Shown here one piece after another: positions 8,896-16,687 of a stretch of 44,621 bases of DNA (position 1 is its first letter; the number at the start of each line of letters is the position of its first letter). The translations under genes were made by a program, and so were the position numbers. This DNA comes from Desulfosporosinus sp. OT (lineage in GTDB: Bacteria > Bacillota > Desulfitobacteriia > Desulfitobacteriales > Desulfitobacteriaceae), in contig NZ_AGAF01000179.1 in NCBI RefSeq assembly GCF_000224515.1, positions 1-44,621 on the forward strand, in the 5' to 3' direction. The notes under the pieces are model-generated. The model saw only the letters and a program-made list of their open reading frames with translations. It made no database searches and was not told the DNA's origin.

Positions 8896-10116
8896 CTAAG
8901 ACTCTATTTTTCTATTTTCTTCGCTTAATTCGCGCGAAATGGCCCCTTCCAGCTCTAATAGCCTCCGCTTGATGTCCAGGCCTCCAGCATATCCTGTTAA
9001 ATTCCCACTTTTACCAATCACTCGATGACAGGGCACTATAACTCCAATGGGATTATTATGGTTAGCCATACCCACTGCTCTCTGCCCTTTGAGACTTCCC
9101 ACCTTGGTGGCTATGTCACTATAACTACGTGTCTCTCCATACGGAATACTGAGCAGTTCTTCCCAAACTTGAAGTTGAAACGAAGTCCCTAGCCGATGAA
9201 GGGGAATCGTAAACTCCTTGCGTTTTCCAGTAAGATACTCTTGAAGCTGACGAATTGTTTCACTATTCCGTTCACGCTTCCTGATTAGGAACCCTTTTGG
9301 TAACCAACGCGCCGCCCAAGTCCGGAGGGACTGCTCTTCTTCAACCGGTGAGCCGAGACCTAACCAGCATAACCCCACCGAAGTGGAAGCAACTGTTACC
9401 TCCACCTCAAGGTCTTGGATTGCTACTTGTTCAGTCCAAAAAGCTATAGTTTCGACTTGCCAAAGCTCTTGAACGTGATAACTTTTCAGATCCCCATCTT
9501 GATAGATTTCGATTAAATTTTGGTCATTCCTTAAACGAGTATCCAGATCTAGTGGGACTGTCCACTTAGGCCCTGCCTCACGATAAATCGGAAAATGATC
9601 GTGTGGAATCCTCATCAATGCATAGATTAATGCTGCCAAACCCCTTGGTAACGGTTTTTCCGATTCTAAGAAAGGTCTTATCCGTTCTTCCAAAGGCTCC
9701 ACTAAGTGTGGAGCGACCTGAGCCAATTGCCCTAACCCCCATAGAGCTCCATCACACAAACTTTCATCTTCCAGCAACCCGGAAAGCATCCAATTAAAGT
9801 GCCCACAAGTCTTTGGACAATGGACGAGAATGCTTCCTATGGCCTCCGAAGCATTCCAGGCAGTCCCTCCGGATTCCTCAGTGAGCATCCAAAAATAGCG
9901 TCGCACAAGTTCAAGCGCATTGTTACGCTTTTCCTGCTCGAAATAATGCGTGACAACACCCAACGCCTCTACCGCCCGCCAGAAAATAATACCATCTTTA
10001 ACATAAATTCGCGCCATCAGCTGTCCATAAATGTTCCTATTTTCTTCAACCCAGACACCCAGTTGCTTCCAATCCCGATTCTCCAATACTCGTTCAATAT
10101 CTCTTTTAGTAGGCAT
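8896..10116 (-). CDS. DVU0298-like helical-repeat domain fused to methylated-DNA-cysteine S-methyltransferase
   Basis: The C-terminal 160 residues are an O6-alkylguanine-DNA alkyltransferase: IPYGETRSYSDIA, then NPIGVIVPCHRVIG with the acceptor cysteine in PCHR, then GYAGGL. It removes alkyl groups from guanine stoichiometrically. The N-terminal 180 or so residues are helical-repeat sequence resembling the DVU0298 family (HEAT-like), with a middle segment similar to the MGMT N-terminal domain. This architecture is unusual for Ogt/MGMT, which is normally about 170 residues. The ATG at 10116 follows AGAAGGTG; a GTG three codons earlier is possible. The helical region may be a DNA or protein contact surface, which is inference. 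Confidence 0.85.
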   Translation of the reverse strand: MPTKRDIERVLENRDWKQLGVWVEENRNIYGQLMARIYVKDGIIFWRAVEALGVVTHYFEQEKRNNALELVRRYFWMLTEESGGTAWNASEAIGSILVHCPKTCGHFNWMLSGLLEDESLCDGALWGLGQLAQVAPHLVEPLEERIRPFLESEKPLPRGLAALIYALMRIPHDHFPIYREAGPKWTVPLDLDTRLRNDQNLIEIYQDGDLKSYHVQELWQVETIAFWTEQVAIQDLEVEVTVASTSVGLCWLGLGSPVEEEQSLRTWAARWLPKGFLIRKRERNSETIRQLQEYLTGKRKEFTIPLHRLGTSFQLQVWEELLSIPYGETRSYSDIATKVGSLKGQRAVGMANHNNPIGVIVPCHRVIGKSGNLTGYAGGLDIKRRLLELEGAISRELSEENRKIES

Positions 10117-10246
10117 TGGACACACCTTCTCTCTTTGGGAAATTTTTTCCGGTCGTTCCCGATATCATTCAACATTCATTTGTCTAAACTTCTATAGTTT
10201 CTTTCCTTCTTAGGAATTATCTTATCATAATTCAATAAAACAAGGT

Positions 10247-10278
10247 AATAAAAAAACGACCCCTAAAAGAGGTCGATT
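10247..10278 (-). terminator. Intrinsic terminator after the tautomerase gene
   Basis: On the minus strand CGACCTCTTTTAGGGGTCG forms a stem-loop followed by seven Ts. It lies about 30 bases past the tautomerase stop. Confidence 0.8.
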
Positions 10279-10307
10279 CAAGATGCTGTGATTTAAAGCA
10301 AAATAAC

Positions 10308-10523
10308 TCAGTCTTTAAGTTCTTTATATTTACCCCAGTAAACTGATTCTGTCAGCACTTCCCCACCAATTCCCATGTTACTGTAATCATGTTCATCCAG
10401 TGTTACGGTAAACGCTGCCATAGGAATTCCTAAAGCCTGCGAAGCAGCTTGACTCATTCCGTGAATCAGACTTCTCTTTTGATCGATAGTCAGAACGGGC
10501 CCATCAAAGTTAATCATTGGCAT
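10308..10523 (-). CDS. 4-oxalocrotonate tautomerase-like protein
   Basis: A 71-residue member of the tautomerase superfamily. With the ATG at 10523 the mature protein begins with proline (MPMINFDGP), and the amino-terminal proline is the general base of this family. That settles the start over an in-frame ATG 12 bases upstream. The ribosome-binding site is GGAGGTG. The remaining fold signals fit (TIDQKRSLIHGMSQAASQALG helix, FTVTLDEHDYSNMGIGG strand). The substrate is unknown. A terminator follows directly. Confidence 0.85.
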   Translation of the reverse strand: MPMINFDGPVLTIDQKRSLIHGMSQAASQALGIPMAAFTVTLDEHDYSNMGIGGEVLTESVYWGKYKELKD

Positions 10524-10813
10524 TTTACAAAGCACCTCCGCAAAAATCTTTCTTTACTCTCATTAAAATTCCCAGTTAATCCGTAAAACATGTAACTATA
10601 TCAACCTCTTAGAATTTATTTATTTTATCTTCCTAACTGTTTTAATGACAAGAAAGTCTTCTCTCTGACAATCAAACACTACGTAAAAATTATTTTTTTC
10701 TTCAATTTTCGCACTCAAAGTATTGGTTTGTCCAATACTAGACAATAATTTCAAGGCGCCAATTGCAAATATGAGTTACAATAACTGTTGTGACGAGGCC
10801 CTCGAATTAAATG

Positions 10814-10943
10814 TTCCAAAACGCCTTCAAAATCACCTGGCATCTTACGTGCGAAAAAGTGCGGAAGTTTGGATCCCTCCGTATCTTATCACTTTCTGGC
10901 TTAATGATATTGTGATCTGACCGTCCGATATCTTTAGGTCAGA
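10814..10943 (+). repeat. Dispersed repeat, copy 1 (partner at 36262-36350)
   Basis: Two blocks match the partner: 10814-10845 (TTCCAAAACGCCTTC...) and 10901-10943 (AATGATATTGTGATCTGACCG...). An insertion of about 40 bases between the blocks is absent from the partner. Read as protein, both copies give V-x-KRLQN-x-x-AS ... NDI-x-I and stop in the same place. The shared coding frame suggests a small conserved peptide or a remnant of one. Confidence 0.6.
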
Positions 10944-10987
10944 GCGAAGGAGGAGCTTTTTTGGCCTTGTCAAAGCTCCTCCGTCGC
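10944..10987. other. Strong hairpin without U-tract
   Basis: GGAGGAGCTTT and AAAGCTCCTCC pair perfectly (11 bp) around a 12-base loop, and GCG(A) flanks extend the stem. No T-run follows on either strand, so it is not a classical terminator. It directly abuts repeat copy 1. Confidence 0.5.
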
Positions 10988-11056
10988 CTCACTTGAATAT
11001 TCCTGTTGTACTCAGATCAATTTACCCCAGCATCATGTACAGCTTTAATCATCTTT

Positions 11057-11092
11057 GAAGCTCTGGATTGGCAAATCCAGAGCTTCTTTAGC
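11057..11092 (+). terminator. Terminator-like hairpin upstream of feoA
   Basis: GAAGCTCTGGATT and AATCCAGAGCTTC form a perfect 13-bp stem with a GGCA loop, followed by TTTAGC. No gene lies immediately upstream, so it may end a transcript from repeat copy 1 or be part of a feo leader. Confidence 0.45.
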
Positions 11093-11206
11093 TTGTTATA
11101 AAAGATAGTGATGAAAATTTTAATAAGCTTCATAGTAACACTTCACTCCCAGGTTTAATACTGTATTTCAAGACCTCAGTTAACCTCAGAATGGGCTATG
11201 TCAAAA

Positions 11207-11222
11207 GTTAACTTAGTCTAAC
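11207..11222 (+). promoter_or_regulatory. Candidate metal-regulator operator upstream of feoA
   Basis: GTTAACTTAGTCTAAC has GTTA/TAAC ends. Its core TAACTTAGTCTAA recurs, with one base missing, in front of the permease/DUF1980/DtxR operon (16236-16253, minus strand). A DtxR-family protein encoded 2 kb away is the natural candidate to bind both. This is inferred from sharing and position. Confidence 0.45.
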
Positions 11223-11247
11223 AATCCTCGAAAGGAGAGTTACGCAG

Positions 11248-11493
11248 ATGACAATATTACCTGTACCATTATCCACACTACAGCCCGGAGAAAAATCCAA
11301 GGTTATACAATTAGACGTTAAAGGATTACTCCGTCGTCGAATCCTTGATCTGGGTATTGTCCCTGGGACCGTTCTTACCTGCATAGGGAAAGCCCCTGCC
11401 GGAGATCCAATCGCTTACTTAGTTCGGGATACTGTAATTGCTTTGCGCAGTGAAGACGCCAGCCTTATTTATATTGACTCTGCAGCCAGATAG
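11248..11493 (+). CDS. feoA: FeoA ferrous iron transport accessory protein
   Basis: An 81-residue SH3-like cytoplasmic protein that works with FeoB in Fe(II) uptake. Typical sequence features are LDVKGLLRRRILDLGIVPGT (compare GxxxRRLxxLGxxPG in the family) and a final strand VIALRSEDASLIYI. The ribosome-binding site AAAGGAGAG lies upstream. It is followed 41 bases later by the FeoB GTPase half, so feoA and both feoB genes form one operon. A shared motif near its start may be a metal-regulator operator. Confidence 0.93.
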   Translation: MTILPVPLSTLQPGEKSKVIQLDVKGLLRRRILDLGIVPGTVLTCIGKAPAGDPIAYLVRDTVIALRSEDASLIYIDSAAR

Positions 11494-11534
11494 GTCCTAA
11501 TCATTGCTAAAAAATATCTTTGGGGTGAAAAAAT

Positions 11535-12350
11535 ATGGAGTTAAAAATAGGAGACCGTTCTAACGCGCTTAAAGATCATGGTCGTGTTATGCGGGAACAC
11601 TTTGGGATTAGAACGACTGGTGAACAGTACGTGATTGCGCTCGCTGGGAATCCAAACGTAGGGAAGAGTACCGTGTTTAATGCACTTACTGGTTTACATC
11701 AACATACCGGCAACTGGCCAGGAAAAACAGTCGATAATGCGCAAGGGACTTACACATATCGGAATAAATCGTTTTTATTGGTTGATTTGCCTGGTACTTA
11801 TTCCTTACTAGCCCATAGTGTTGAAGAAGAAATCGCCAGGGATTTTATCTGCTTTGGTCATCCCGATGCGACCATCGTGGTGCTTGATGCGACTTCGCTG
11901 GAACGTAATCTCAACTTAGCCCTTCAAGTTATGGAGATCTCGTCAAAAGTCATTGTATGTGTCAACTTGATCGATGAAGCAAGGAAGAAGAAATTAAGCA
12001 TAAACTTCATTGAATTGCAAAAAGAGCTGGGTGTACCTATCGTTCCCACAGCAGCGAGGAATGGGGAAGGGCTTCAAGAATTGCAAAACGCAGTCTACAC
12101 AATGGCTGTAGAGAAGAAAAAAACTCGGCCGAAACAGGTCGTCTATTCCGAAGAAGTTGAACGAGCAATTTGCACACTTCTGCCTAAGCTCGAAAAGCTA
12201 GACTTGGCTAGAGTAGTAAATCCAAAATGGTTGGCACTTCGCTTGTTAGACAGTGATATTTCTTTTATTGAAACCATTGGCCGCTATGCAGCAACACAAA
12301 ATCAGAAAATAGTAGCTATGCCTCAGCAAGGGAGCAAGATCACACTATGA
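11535..12350 (+). CDS. feoB: FeoB N-terminal GTPase half (split FeoB)
   Basis: The cytosolic G-domain of ferrous iron transporter FeoB as a separate 271-residue protein. G1 is GNPNVGKST near residue 39, G3 is DLPGT near 84, and G4 NLID near 144 stands in for NKxD. A helical GDI-like domain follows to about residue 260. In ordinary FeoB this is joined to the membrane channel in one chain of 650-800 residues. Here it ends at TGA overlapping the ATG of the membrane half (ATGA), so the two are translationally coupled. About 25 extra residues precede the G-domain. This looks like a stable gene split rather than a frameshift, because each half has its own full reading frame and a conventional overlap. 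Confidence 0.9.
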   Translation: MELKIGDRSNALKDHGRVMREHFGIRTTGEQYVIALAGNPNVGKSTVFNALTGLHQHTGNWPGKTVDNAQGTYTYRNKSFLLVDLPGTYSLLAHSVEEEIARDFICFGHPDATIVVLDATSLERNLNLALQVMEISSKVIVCVNLIDEARKKKLSINFIELQKELGVPIVPTAARNGEGLQELQNAVYTMAVEKKKTRPKQVVYSEEVERAICTLLPKLEKLDLARVVNPKWLALRLLDSDISFIETIGRYAATQNQKIVAMPQQGSKITL

Positions 12351-13747
12351 GCACACTTACTCCAATAGATCCCCTCCTAAAGATTTACTCCGATACCGAA
12401 TCGATCCGTTTGTCTTCTGGAACACCTCTAGCAGATCGTGTTGTTACAGATATCTTCGCTTATACCGAAAAGCTAGCCAAACAGGTCGTATTACGGGAAG
12501 ACACTGTTCAGTGTAGTTGGAAAGATAAGATTGATAAAATTGTGATCTCCCGTGTGTTCGGTTATCCGCTTATGTTGCTATTGTTAGGCACAGTATTTTG
12601 GCTTACTATAGCTGGAGCGAACGTACCCTCGGAAATGATTGCTTCCGTGCTCTTTGCCTTTCAAGATGTACTTACCCAATGGTTTCAGTTAGCTCAGGCC
12701 CCTGCTTGGCTGCATGGTGTATTGGTCCTAGGTATGTACCGTACCTTGGCCTGGGTTACCGCGGTGATGCTTCCTCCGATGGCCATCTTTTTCCCCTTGT
12801 TTACCATCCTTGAAGACCTAGGTTATCTGCCGCGAGTGGCCTTTAACCTTGACAATATGTTTAAAAAAGCGCATGCTTGCGGGAAACAATGCCTGACAAT
12901 GTGTATGGGCTTTGGGTGTAACGCAGCTGGGATTGTTTCTGCACGGATCATTGACTCTCCTAGAGAACGTTTGATCGCTATCCTGACCAATAATTTTGTG
13001 CCCTGCAATGGACGTTTTCCGACCCTCATCGCCATCACTTCAATCTTCATGACCAGTGCACTCGCCTTTTCACAATCACTTCTAGCCGCGGGCATGATTA
13101 CGCTCTTAGTCCTACTTGGAGTAGCGGTTACGTTTGCTGTATCATGGACCTTGTCCAAAACGATCCTTAAGGGTGAGCCCTCTTCTCTGGTGTTGGAACT
13201 ACCCCCTTATCGCAGACCCAAGTTCGGGGCAGTTTTCTATCGTTCCCTTATTGACCGCACGATCTTTGTTTTGCGCCGGGCGCTTGTTGTAGCAGCACCC
13301 GCTGGAGGACTCACTTGGATCCTGGCGAATGTCTACATCGGGGACGTCAGTGTCATTGCCTATATAGCGAGTGTTCTTGATCCTCTAGCCAAAGCTATTG
13401 GACTGGACGGTTTTATCCTTATGGCCTTTATCTTAGGTCTCCCAGCTAATGAAATTGTGATACCGATCCTTCTTATGAGCTATCTGGCTACGGGGCAATT
13501 GACTGAGTTTGGGAGTTTATTCGAACTAAAAAAAGTTCTGCTTGCCAACGGCTGGACCTGGCTAACCGCTTTCAACACGATGCTCTTTGCCCTACTCCAC
13601 TGGCCCTGTGCCACAACTTTACTCAGCATGTACAAAGAAACAGGAAGTAAAAGATGGACCTTTATGGGTTTTATCATCCCCACAGCTCTGGCGTTCACAG
13701 TTTGTTTCATCATCGCCCAGACAGCGTACCTTTTAGGCTTAGCCTAG
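12347..13747 (+). CDS. feoB: FeoB C-terminal membrane half (split FeoB)
   Basis: The membrane permease of FeoB as a separate 466-residue protein. After about 60 hydrophilic residues come the Gate and FeoB_C segments: PRVAFNLDNMFKKAHACGKQCLTMCMGFGCNAAG near residues 160-195 with the conserved cysteines, then a second Gate repeat (LPANEIVIPIL) and helices to the end. It conducts Fe(II) under control of the GTPase half encoded just upstream. The start ATG lies in an ATGA overlap with that gene. A bidirectional hairpin follows and separates it from the convergent DtxR-like gene. Confidence 0.92.
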   Translation: MSTLTPIDPLLKIYSDTESIRLSSGTPLADRVVTDIFAYTEKLAKQVVLREDTVQCSWKDKIDKIVISRVFGYPLMLLLLGTVFWLTIAGANVPSEMIASVLFAFQDVLTQWFQLAQAPAWLHGVLVLGMYRTLAWVTAVMLPPMAIFFPLFTILEDLGYLPRVAFNLDNMFKKAHACGKQCLTMCMGFGCNAAGIVSARIIDSPRERLIAILTNNFVPCNGRFPTLIAITSIFMTSALAFSQSLLAAGMITLLVLLGVAVTFAVSWTLSKTILKGEPSSLVLELPPYRRPKFGAVFYRSLIDRTIFVLRRALVVAAPAGGLTWILANVYIGDVSVIAYIASVLDPLAKAIGLDGFILMAFILGLPANEIVIPILLMSYLATGQLTEFGSLFELKKVLLANGWTWLTAFNTMLFALLHWPCATTLLSMYKETGSKRWTFMGFIIPTALAFTVCFIIAQTAYLLGLA

Positions 13748-13782
13748 AAGAGGTATTCCAACCTCGTCAAAAAATTTGTCTA

Positions 13783-13816
13783 ACCCACAGATACACTGGC
13801 CAAGTGTTCTGTGGGT
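13783..13816. terminator. Bidirectional terminator between feoB and the DtxR-like gene
   Basis: ACCCACAGA/TCTGTGGGT with an inner ACACT/AGTGT pairing forms a long stem between convergent genes. The flanking T-runs are short (TATTATT one way, TTAGACAAATTTTTT the other), so it is stronger toward the minus strand. Confidence 0.6.
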
Positions 13817-13828
13817 ATTATTGTCTGC

Positions 13829-14251
13829 CTAGTCTTGTAAACTCATAAAATCTTTAAAGGCTAATTGCCAAGATGGATTGCCTTTCATAAACTCCACGAG
13901 ATTTTTAATGGCATCAATCGTTGCAGTTGAAAGATAATGTTCCATAGCTTCGGCCTCAACAGCAAAGTTAGATTTGCTGCATATTAGGGCTAGAAACTCC
14001 TGCAACAATTGATTCCTCGCAACTAAGTAATACCCAAATTCGTTTCCTTTATCTGTAAGCTTGATCTCACCATACCGTTCGTACTTTATGTAACATTCGT
14101 CCCTTAACTTATAGAGGGCTTTAGTTACTGATGGCAAAGCAACTTTAAGCCTTTTACTAATGTCCGTTACTCGAACTGTATCAAGCGATAACGAAAACCG
14201 ATATATCTCCTCTAAATAGTCTTCCAAGCTGGGGGTTAGCATGTCAGACAC
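13829..14251 (-). CDS. DtxR/MntR-family metal-dependent regulator
   Basis: A 140-residue repressor with an N-terminal winged helix (TPSLEDYLEEIYRF, VRVTDISKRLKVALPSVTKALYKL) and a dimerisation/metal domain, but no SH3 domain, like MntR. Against the MntR metal site, the D8/E11-like pair (EDYLEE) and the E99/E102/H103-like cluster (EAEAMEHYL) are present. The position of H77 is asparagine (RNQLL where MntR has RHELL). Metal preference may therefore differ from manganese. It is the last gene of a three-gene minus-strand operon with a permease and a DUF1980 protein, and faces feoAB. A shared sequence in front of both operons may be its binding site. Confidence 0.88.
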   Translation of the reverse strand: MSDMLTPSLEDYLEEIYRFSLSLDTVRVTDISKRLKVALPSVTKALYKLRDECYIKYERYGEIKLTDKGNEFGYYLVARNQLLQEFLALICSKSNFAVEAEAMEHYLSTATIDAIKNLVEFMKGNPSWQLAFKDFMSLQD

Positions 14252-14298
14252 TTCCTTTGCTTCACTTTAGCTATCCTTCATCCATTTATGCTTAGAAT

Positions 14299-15210
14299 TC
14301 ACTGCATTGGGGGAGCCAAATAAGGGTCTTGAGGCGTTGAAACTATTTTGCAACTATTAACGACCAAATAAGGAGCTCCATCATTTGTTTCAGTGAAATT
14401 ATGTACCGATTTAATTTCATTAGCTTCGCCAATTATCCGCTTTTGCAATAACCCAGTAACTTCAACCCAAGTATCGGCTTTCAGCTTAGGCGCATCTGGA
14501 CTTTCAACAATAATACCTATTGGAGTGGCATCAACGATACAACATGTGATCACAAAACGGGAGAGAACAAATTGATTCTTCGCTAACTTCGGATCTTTAT
14601 AAACAAAGCCTGTTAATTTCCAGCGTTGATTATATACCTGTTCGGGGTGGTCCTCAATATTAAGGTATAATTGCATCAGATCAGTTTCCTTCACCACAGA
14701 ATTAAGGGAATTAGGAGTTAACCCCTTTACCGAAGAACTACCTATATTGTTTTCCGCAGCTGATAACCCACTCGGCTGTGGTATTTCACTCCTTAGCCTA
14801 TCAGTCCTTGGCACGTGAAGAGCATAATAAGGAATCGGACCGGCGGTATTAATGCTATTGGAAAGCGCTGTCGAATCAAGAATGCGTGGTTGCATGCCAA
14901 ACCCAACCATTAATGGAATTATGAAAATGGCAATTTGCCCTAAACCGTTCGTTTTGTGGGAATGAAGATTATGACTGGTTGTACAAGCATGATTGTGGCC
15001 ACAACAGTTATGAATTAGACTACGTCGCACCGGTACAAACTTGGCAATCGAAATTACGGCAAGAAGTATTGCTGACAATTTAGCTAGCCAAATTACCTCG
15101 AGACTGATATACAAGTCAATCGTTTCTGTCAGGATTAAATATACTATCATTACAGAAAATAAACTTAATATTAAGCTCTGAACTAAGGCATTCCTCCGCT
15201 GAATTTGCAT
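14299..15210 (-). CDS. TIGR03943/DUF1980 membrane-anchored protein
   Basis: A 303-residue protein of the family paired with YraQ/DUF318-type permeases. The N-terminal two hydrophobic segments (about residues 8-60) flank a Cys/His-rich stretch near 67-85 (CCGHNHAC then HNLHSH) that could bind metal. A third hydrophobic segment at about 92-108 leads into an extracytoplasmic domain with an OB-like C-terminal half (YNQRWKLTGFVY, FVLSRFVITCCIVDATPIG, DTWVEVTGLL). It starts 15 bases after the permease gene behind GAGGAGG, so they are co-translated. Function is unknown; a role in metal transport with the permease is inferred from the partner and the DtxR-type neighbour. Confidence 0.85.
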   Translation of the reverse strand: MQIQRRNALVQSLILSLFSVMIVYLILTETIDLYISLEVIWLAKLSAILLAVISIAKFVPVRRSLIHNCCGHNHACTTSHNLHSHKTNGLGQIAIFIIPLMVGFGMQPRILDSTALSNSINTAGPIPYYALHVPRTDRLRSEIPQPSGLSAAENNIGSSSVKGLTPNSLNSVVKETDLMQLYLNIEDHPEQVYNQRWKLTGFVYKDPKLAKNQFVLSRFVITCCIVDATPIGIIVESPDAPKLKADTWVEVTGLLQKRIIGEANEIKSVHNFTETNDGAPYLVVNSCKIVSTPQDPYLAPPMQ

Positions 15211-15225
15211 TGCAACCTCCTCTTC

Positions 15226-16191
15226 TTAAAACATTAGTTTCCCTAAACCAAAGTGAATACTTAAACTTAATACATAGGTCAAACAAAGTGAGGTGACAAG
15301 AAGAAATATAAATAAAGAGAGTCGGAAATTCTTAGCAAATAAAATAATATTACGTAAATCGATAATCTGACCGATAACCAGAAAAGCCATAACCGACCCT
15401 AAAGGAAACTGATTGGCTAGAACTCGAGCCACAAATGCGTCGGCATCTGAACAAAGTGACATAGCTATAGCTAATAACATCATGGCTCCTGTTGCCATAA
15501 AGGGATTACTGGTTGCTTGTACCAGAATACCTTTGGGAACCCAAATCTGAATAGCAGCGGCAAGGAAGGCACTAATAATTAAGTAACGACCCACATCAAA
15601 GAATTCATCTCCAGCATGTACCAGCAGTTGGTGTAGCGAAAGCTTGGAGCTTTCATGTTCATGGCGATGCCATTCTCTATCCGTAAAAGCTCGATAATTG
15701 AATACAGAACCTGCTAATAAAGCCGTCGTTGCTCCTACAAGGAACGTACTAACAACCCTCAGGCCAACGAGATGCCAATTCCATTGAAAGGCCATCGCTG
15801 TTGCCAGTATTACAACTGGGTTTATAACCGGGGCAGTAAGTAAATACGCCAAAGCTGTTTGCATCGAAACTCCTTTGCGAAATAAACCGCGCGCAACCGG
15901 TAATACTCCACAGTCACATACTGGAATGAACAATCCTAAGAGTGAACCAACTATTACACCCGCCACTGCATTCTTCGGCGTAAATCTAGCAATCCAATCT
16001 TCTCGTACAAGATAGCGAATTAAGGCGGATGCGAATACGCCAAGAAGTATAAATGGTAGAGCCTGTAATATGACACTTAAGGCTAAAGTTGCTACATTGG
16101 CGCTTTGCTCTAACACCTCTTTATTTTGGAGTATTTTAGAACCTAGAATAATAAAAAACGTGCTTCCTACTAACACCGGGTAAAACTTCAT
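15226..16191 (-). CDS. DUF318/YraQ-family permease
   Basis: A polytopic membrane permease of the YraQ (UPF0718) family with about eight helices. The family hallmark PVCDCGVLPVARGL is at about residues 100-113 and its mirror LCSDADAFVARVLANQFPLG at about 245-265. The substrate is unproven; relatives sit near metal regulators. The start is unclear. ATG 16191 has no good ribosome-binding site. A GTG at 16227 lies inside GGAAGGTGATC, which is itself the likely site, and the codons between are not canonical starts. It is the first gene of the operon with DUF1980 and DtxR-like genes. A candidate operator lies at 16236-16253. Confidence 0.87.
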   Translation of the reverse strand: MKFYPVLVGSTFFIILGSKILQNKEVLEQSANVATLALSVILQALPFILLGVFASALIRYLVREDWIARFTPKNAVAGVIVGSLLGLFIPVCDCGVLPVARGLFRKGVSMQTALAYLLTAPVINPVVILATAMAFQWNWHLVGLRVVSTFLVGATTALLAGSVFNYRAFTDREWHRHEHESSKLSLHQLLVHAGDEFFDVGRYLIISAFLAAAIQIWVPKGILVQATSNPFMATGAMMLLAIAMSLCSDADAFVARVLANQFPLGSVMAFLVIGQIIDLRNIILFAKNFRLSLFIFLLVTSLCLTYVLSLSIHFGLGKLMF

Positions 16192-16235
16192 ATTTGAGAC
16201 TCGTGGCGAGATATAAATATAGATCACCTTCCAAT

Positions 16236-16253
16236 GTTACTTAGACTAGTTAT
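16236..16253 (-). promoter_or_regulatory. Candidate operator upstream of the permease operon
   Basis: The minus strand reads ATAACTAGTCTAAGTAAC, sharing TAAC(T)TAGTCTAA with the site in front of feoA. It lies 45 bases before ATG 16191, a place where a repressor would block the promoter. Confidence 0.4.
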
Positions 16254-16305
16254 CTATATTATTAAAACACCTTGTGTATTCCCAAACTTTTCTATTTCTG
16301 CGATT

Positions 16306-16542
16306 TTACACCTGGAACCAAATTATTATTATGCTCATTAGCATTCGTGGATTCAAACCGCAAGCCGAATTGCTTGGTTTCTGCTGATGCCTGTACGTTA
16401 AAAAATAATAATTATGTATCAGTCTATCTAATTCTTGTCTCAACTTTATGACCTCCAGATCAGTTAGACGCTTACTCTTTAATAACTTGTTCATTGTGCA
16501 TCTATAATCTGCTATTTCAATCGCCCGATTGTTTGTATCCAT
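16306..16542 (-). CDS. Spo0E-like aspartyl-phosphate phosphatase family protein
   Basis: A 78-residue protein carrying the Spo0E family core LRQELDRLIHNYYFL at about residues 34-48 (family consensus SQELDxLI). Spo0E proteins dephosphorylate Spo0A~P and delay sporulation. The usual serine before QELD is arginine here, but the QELD core is intact. A 30-residue C-terminal extension ends in a hydrophobic stretch (MSIIIIWF). The ribosome-binding site is weak (GGGG, nine bases before the ATG). It lies about 145 bases downstream of leader A on the same strand and could in principle belong to its transcript. Confidence 0.75.
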   Translation of the reverse strand: MDTNNRAIEIADYRCTMNKLLKSKRLTDLEVIKLRQELDRLIHNYYFLTYRHQQKPSNSACGLNPRMLMSIIIIWFQV

Positions 16543-16687
16543 AGTACTGCCCCATATTCAATGTGATTCTACAGTCCTGACGACCGTACAAATATCCAAA
16601 CTTGATATTATTTCATCACAAATTAAAAAATCAATGTCATAAAAATCTGTGTACTGGGAATGCGCCTAACTCCTCCTTTCAGATATA

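Larger units (their letters stand above)
10536..11206. other. Intergenic region with repeat copy 1 and two strong hairpins
   Basis: About 670 bases without a confident gene. A 65-codon plus-strand frame (10723-10920) contains a KRLQN segment that is part of a repeat shared with 36.26 kb, but lacks a ribosome-binding site. Two perfect or near-perfect hairpins follow (10944-10987 and 11057-11086). The AT-rich part at 10560-10730 shows nothing I recognise. Confidence 0.5.

Noticed and set aside
9799-10197. 132-codon plus-strand frame
   Set aside because: It is antisense to the HEAT/MGMT fusion gene.
11535-13747. FeoB frameshift pseudogene
   Set aside because: The two halves meet in an ordinary ATGA overlap, each with complete motifs and its own start.
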